From NCBI GenBank assembly GCA_002454845.1, contig DKJQ01000161.1:29701-52411 (forward strand): a DNA stretch of 22,711 bases. The letters are read 5' to 3'. The translations under genes and the position numbers were made by a program. Positions within the stretch are counted from its first letter, which is position 1. Every line of letters starts with the position of its first letter. Origin of the DNA: Ignavibacteria bacterium UBA6688. GTDB taxonomy: Bacteria; Bacteroidota; Ignavibacteria; UBA10030. Of the stretch, positions 22,643-22,711 are shown piece by piece. Under the pieces are notes generated by a model. It saw nothing but the letters and a program-made list of their open reading frames with translations. It was not told where the DNA came from and did not search any database.

Positions 22643-22711
22643 TCGATGAAGAAGCGGATCGAGAAGGACGCTGCCAGCGCCACCACGCTTGCGGCTCTCG
22701 GTTTCATCAGC
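22643..22711 (+). pseudogene. Continuation of the interrupted mscS-like frame, cut by window end
   Basis: Directly after the TAG the same frame reads SMKKRIEKDAASATTLAALG and on to the window edge without a stop. The ATTL-AALGFIS pattern is the region that leads into the next membrane segment in multi-pass MscS proteins, so it belongs to the preceding gene. An ATG at 22646 could be used for a restart, but no ribosome site was seen. Confidence 0.55.

Overview
The window looks like a chromosomal segment from a Gram-negative, diderm bacterium of moderately high GC (judged by eye, not counted). The evidence is a lipoprotein signal, several Sec signal peptides, two outer-membrane beta-barrel proteins (one ending in a C-terminal Phe), an ECF sigma/anti-sigma pair and an AddA/AddB-type helicase-nuclease pair. 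The gene mix (secreted M1 and M14 peptidases, GH16 lipoprotein, B12-binding radical SAM protein, bacterial microcompartment shell genes, PdxJ) would fit the FCB group, for example Ignavibacteria or Kryptonia-like lineages. The two best promoters seen have ordinary TTGACA/TATAAT-like boxes rather than the -33/-7 type of classical Bacteroidia. This placement is inference; no 16S or ribosomal gene is present.

Layout. 1-584 (-): front part of a cystathionine gamma-synthase/lyase type PLP enzyme. 881-2371 (-): B12-binding radical SAM protein. 2372-3131: a poorly coding patch ending in a small open frame overlapped (ATGA) by a 66-residue XRE regulator (+). 3204-6789 (-): an exported hydrolase group made of a GH16 lipoprotein, an M1 aminopeptidase and a small beta-barrel protein, the last two only 2 bases apart. 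7203-13114 (-): an addA-addB-like operon with ATGA overlap, flanked on both sides by REP-like hairpin repeats. 13514-14098 (-): YdeI-family protein. 14227-16436 (-): ECF sigma factor, zinc-binding anti-sigma factor and an uncharacterised exported protein; the last two genes overlap by one base, and a nested palindrome lies between sigma and anti-sigma. 16839-18071 (-): exported M14 carboxypeptidase. 18341-19261 (+): two BMC-domain shell proteins behind a textbook promoter and separated by an intrinsic-terminator-like hairpin. 19373-21049 (-): a protein joining a bactofilin-like beta-solenoid to an outer-membrane barrel. 21249-21965 (+): pdxJ. 22295 to the end (+): an MscS-family channel gene with an in-frame amber codon.

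The most unusual item is the pair of BMC shell genes. The first encodes a canonical PduA/EutM-like hexamer tile. The second is a BMC domain with an EutK-like pore loop, an acidic linker and a C-terminal SAP/Rho-N-like helical domain, a module usually associated with nucleic-acid binding. No cargo enzymes are in view. Other points of note are a family of extragenic palindromes with covarying stems, the bactofilin-barrel fusion, the interrupted mscS frame and the structured sigma/anti-sigma spacer. No rRNA, tRNA, CRISPR array, insertion sequence or prophage was recognised.
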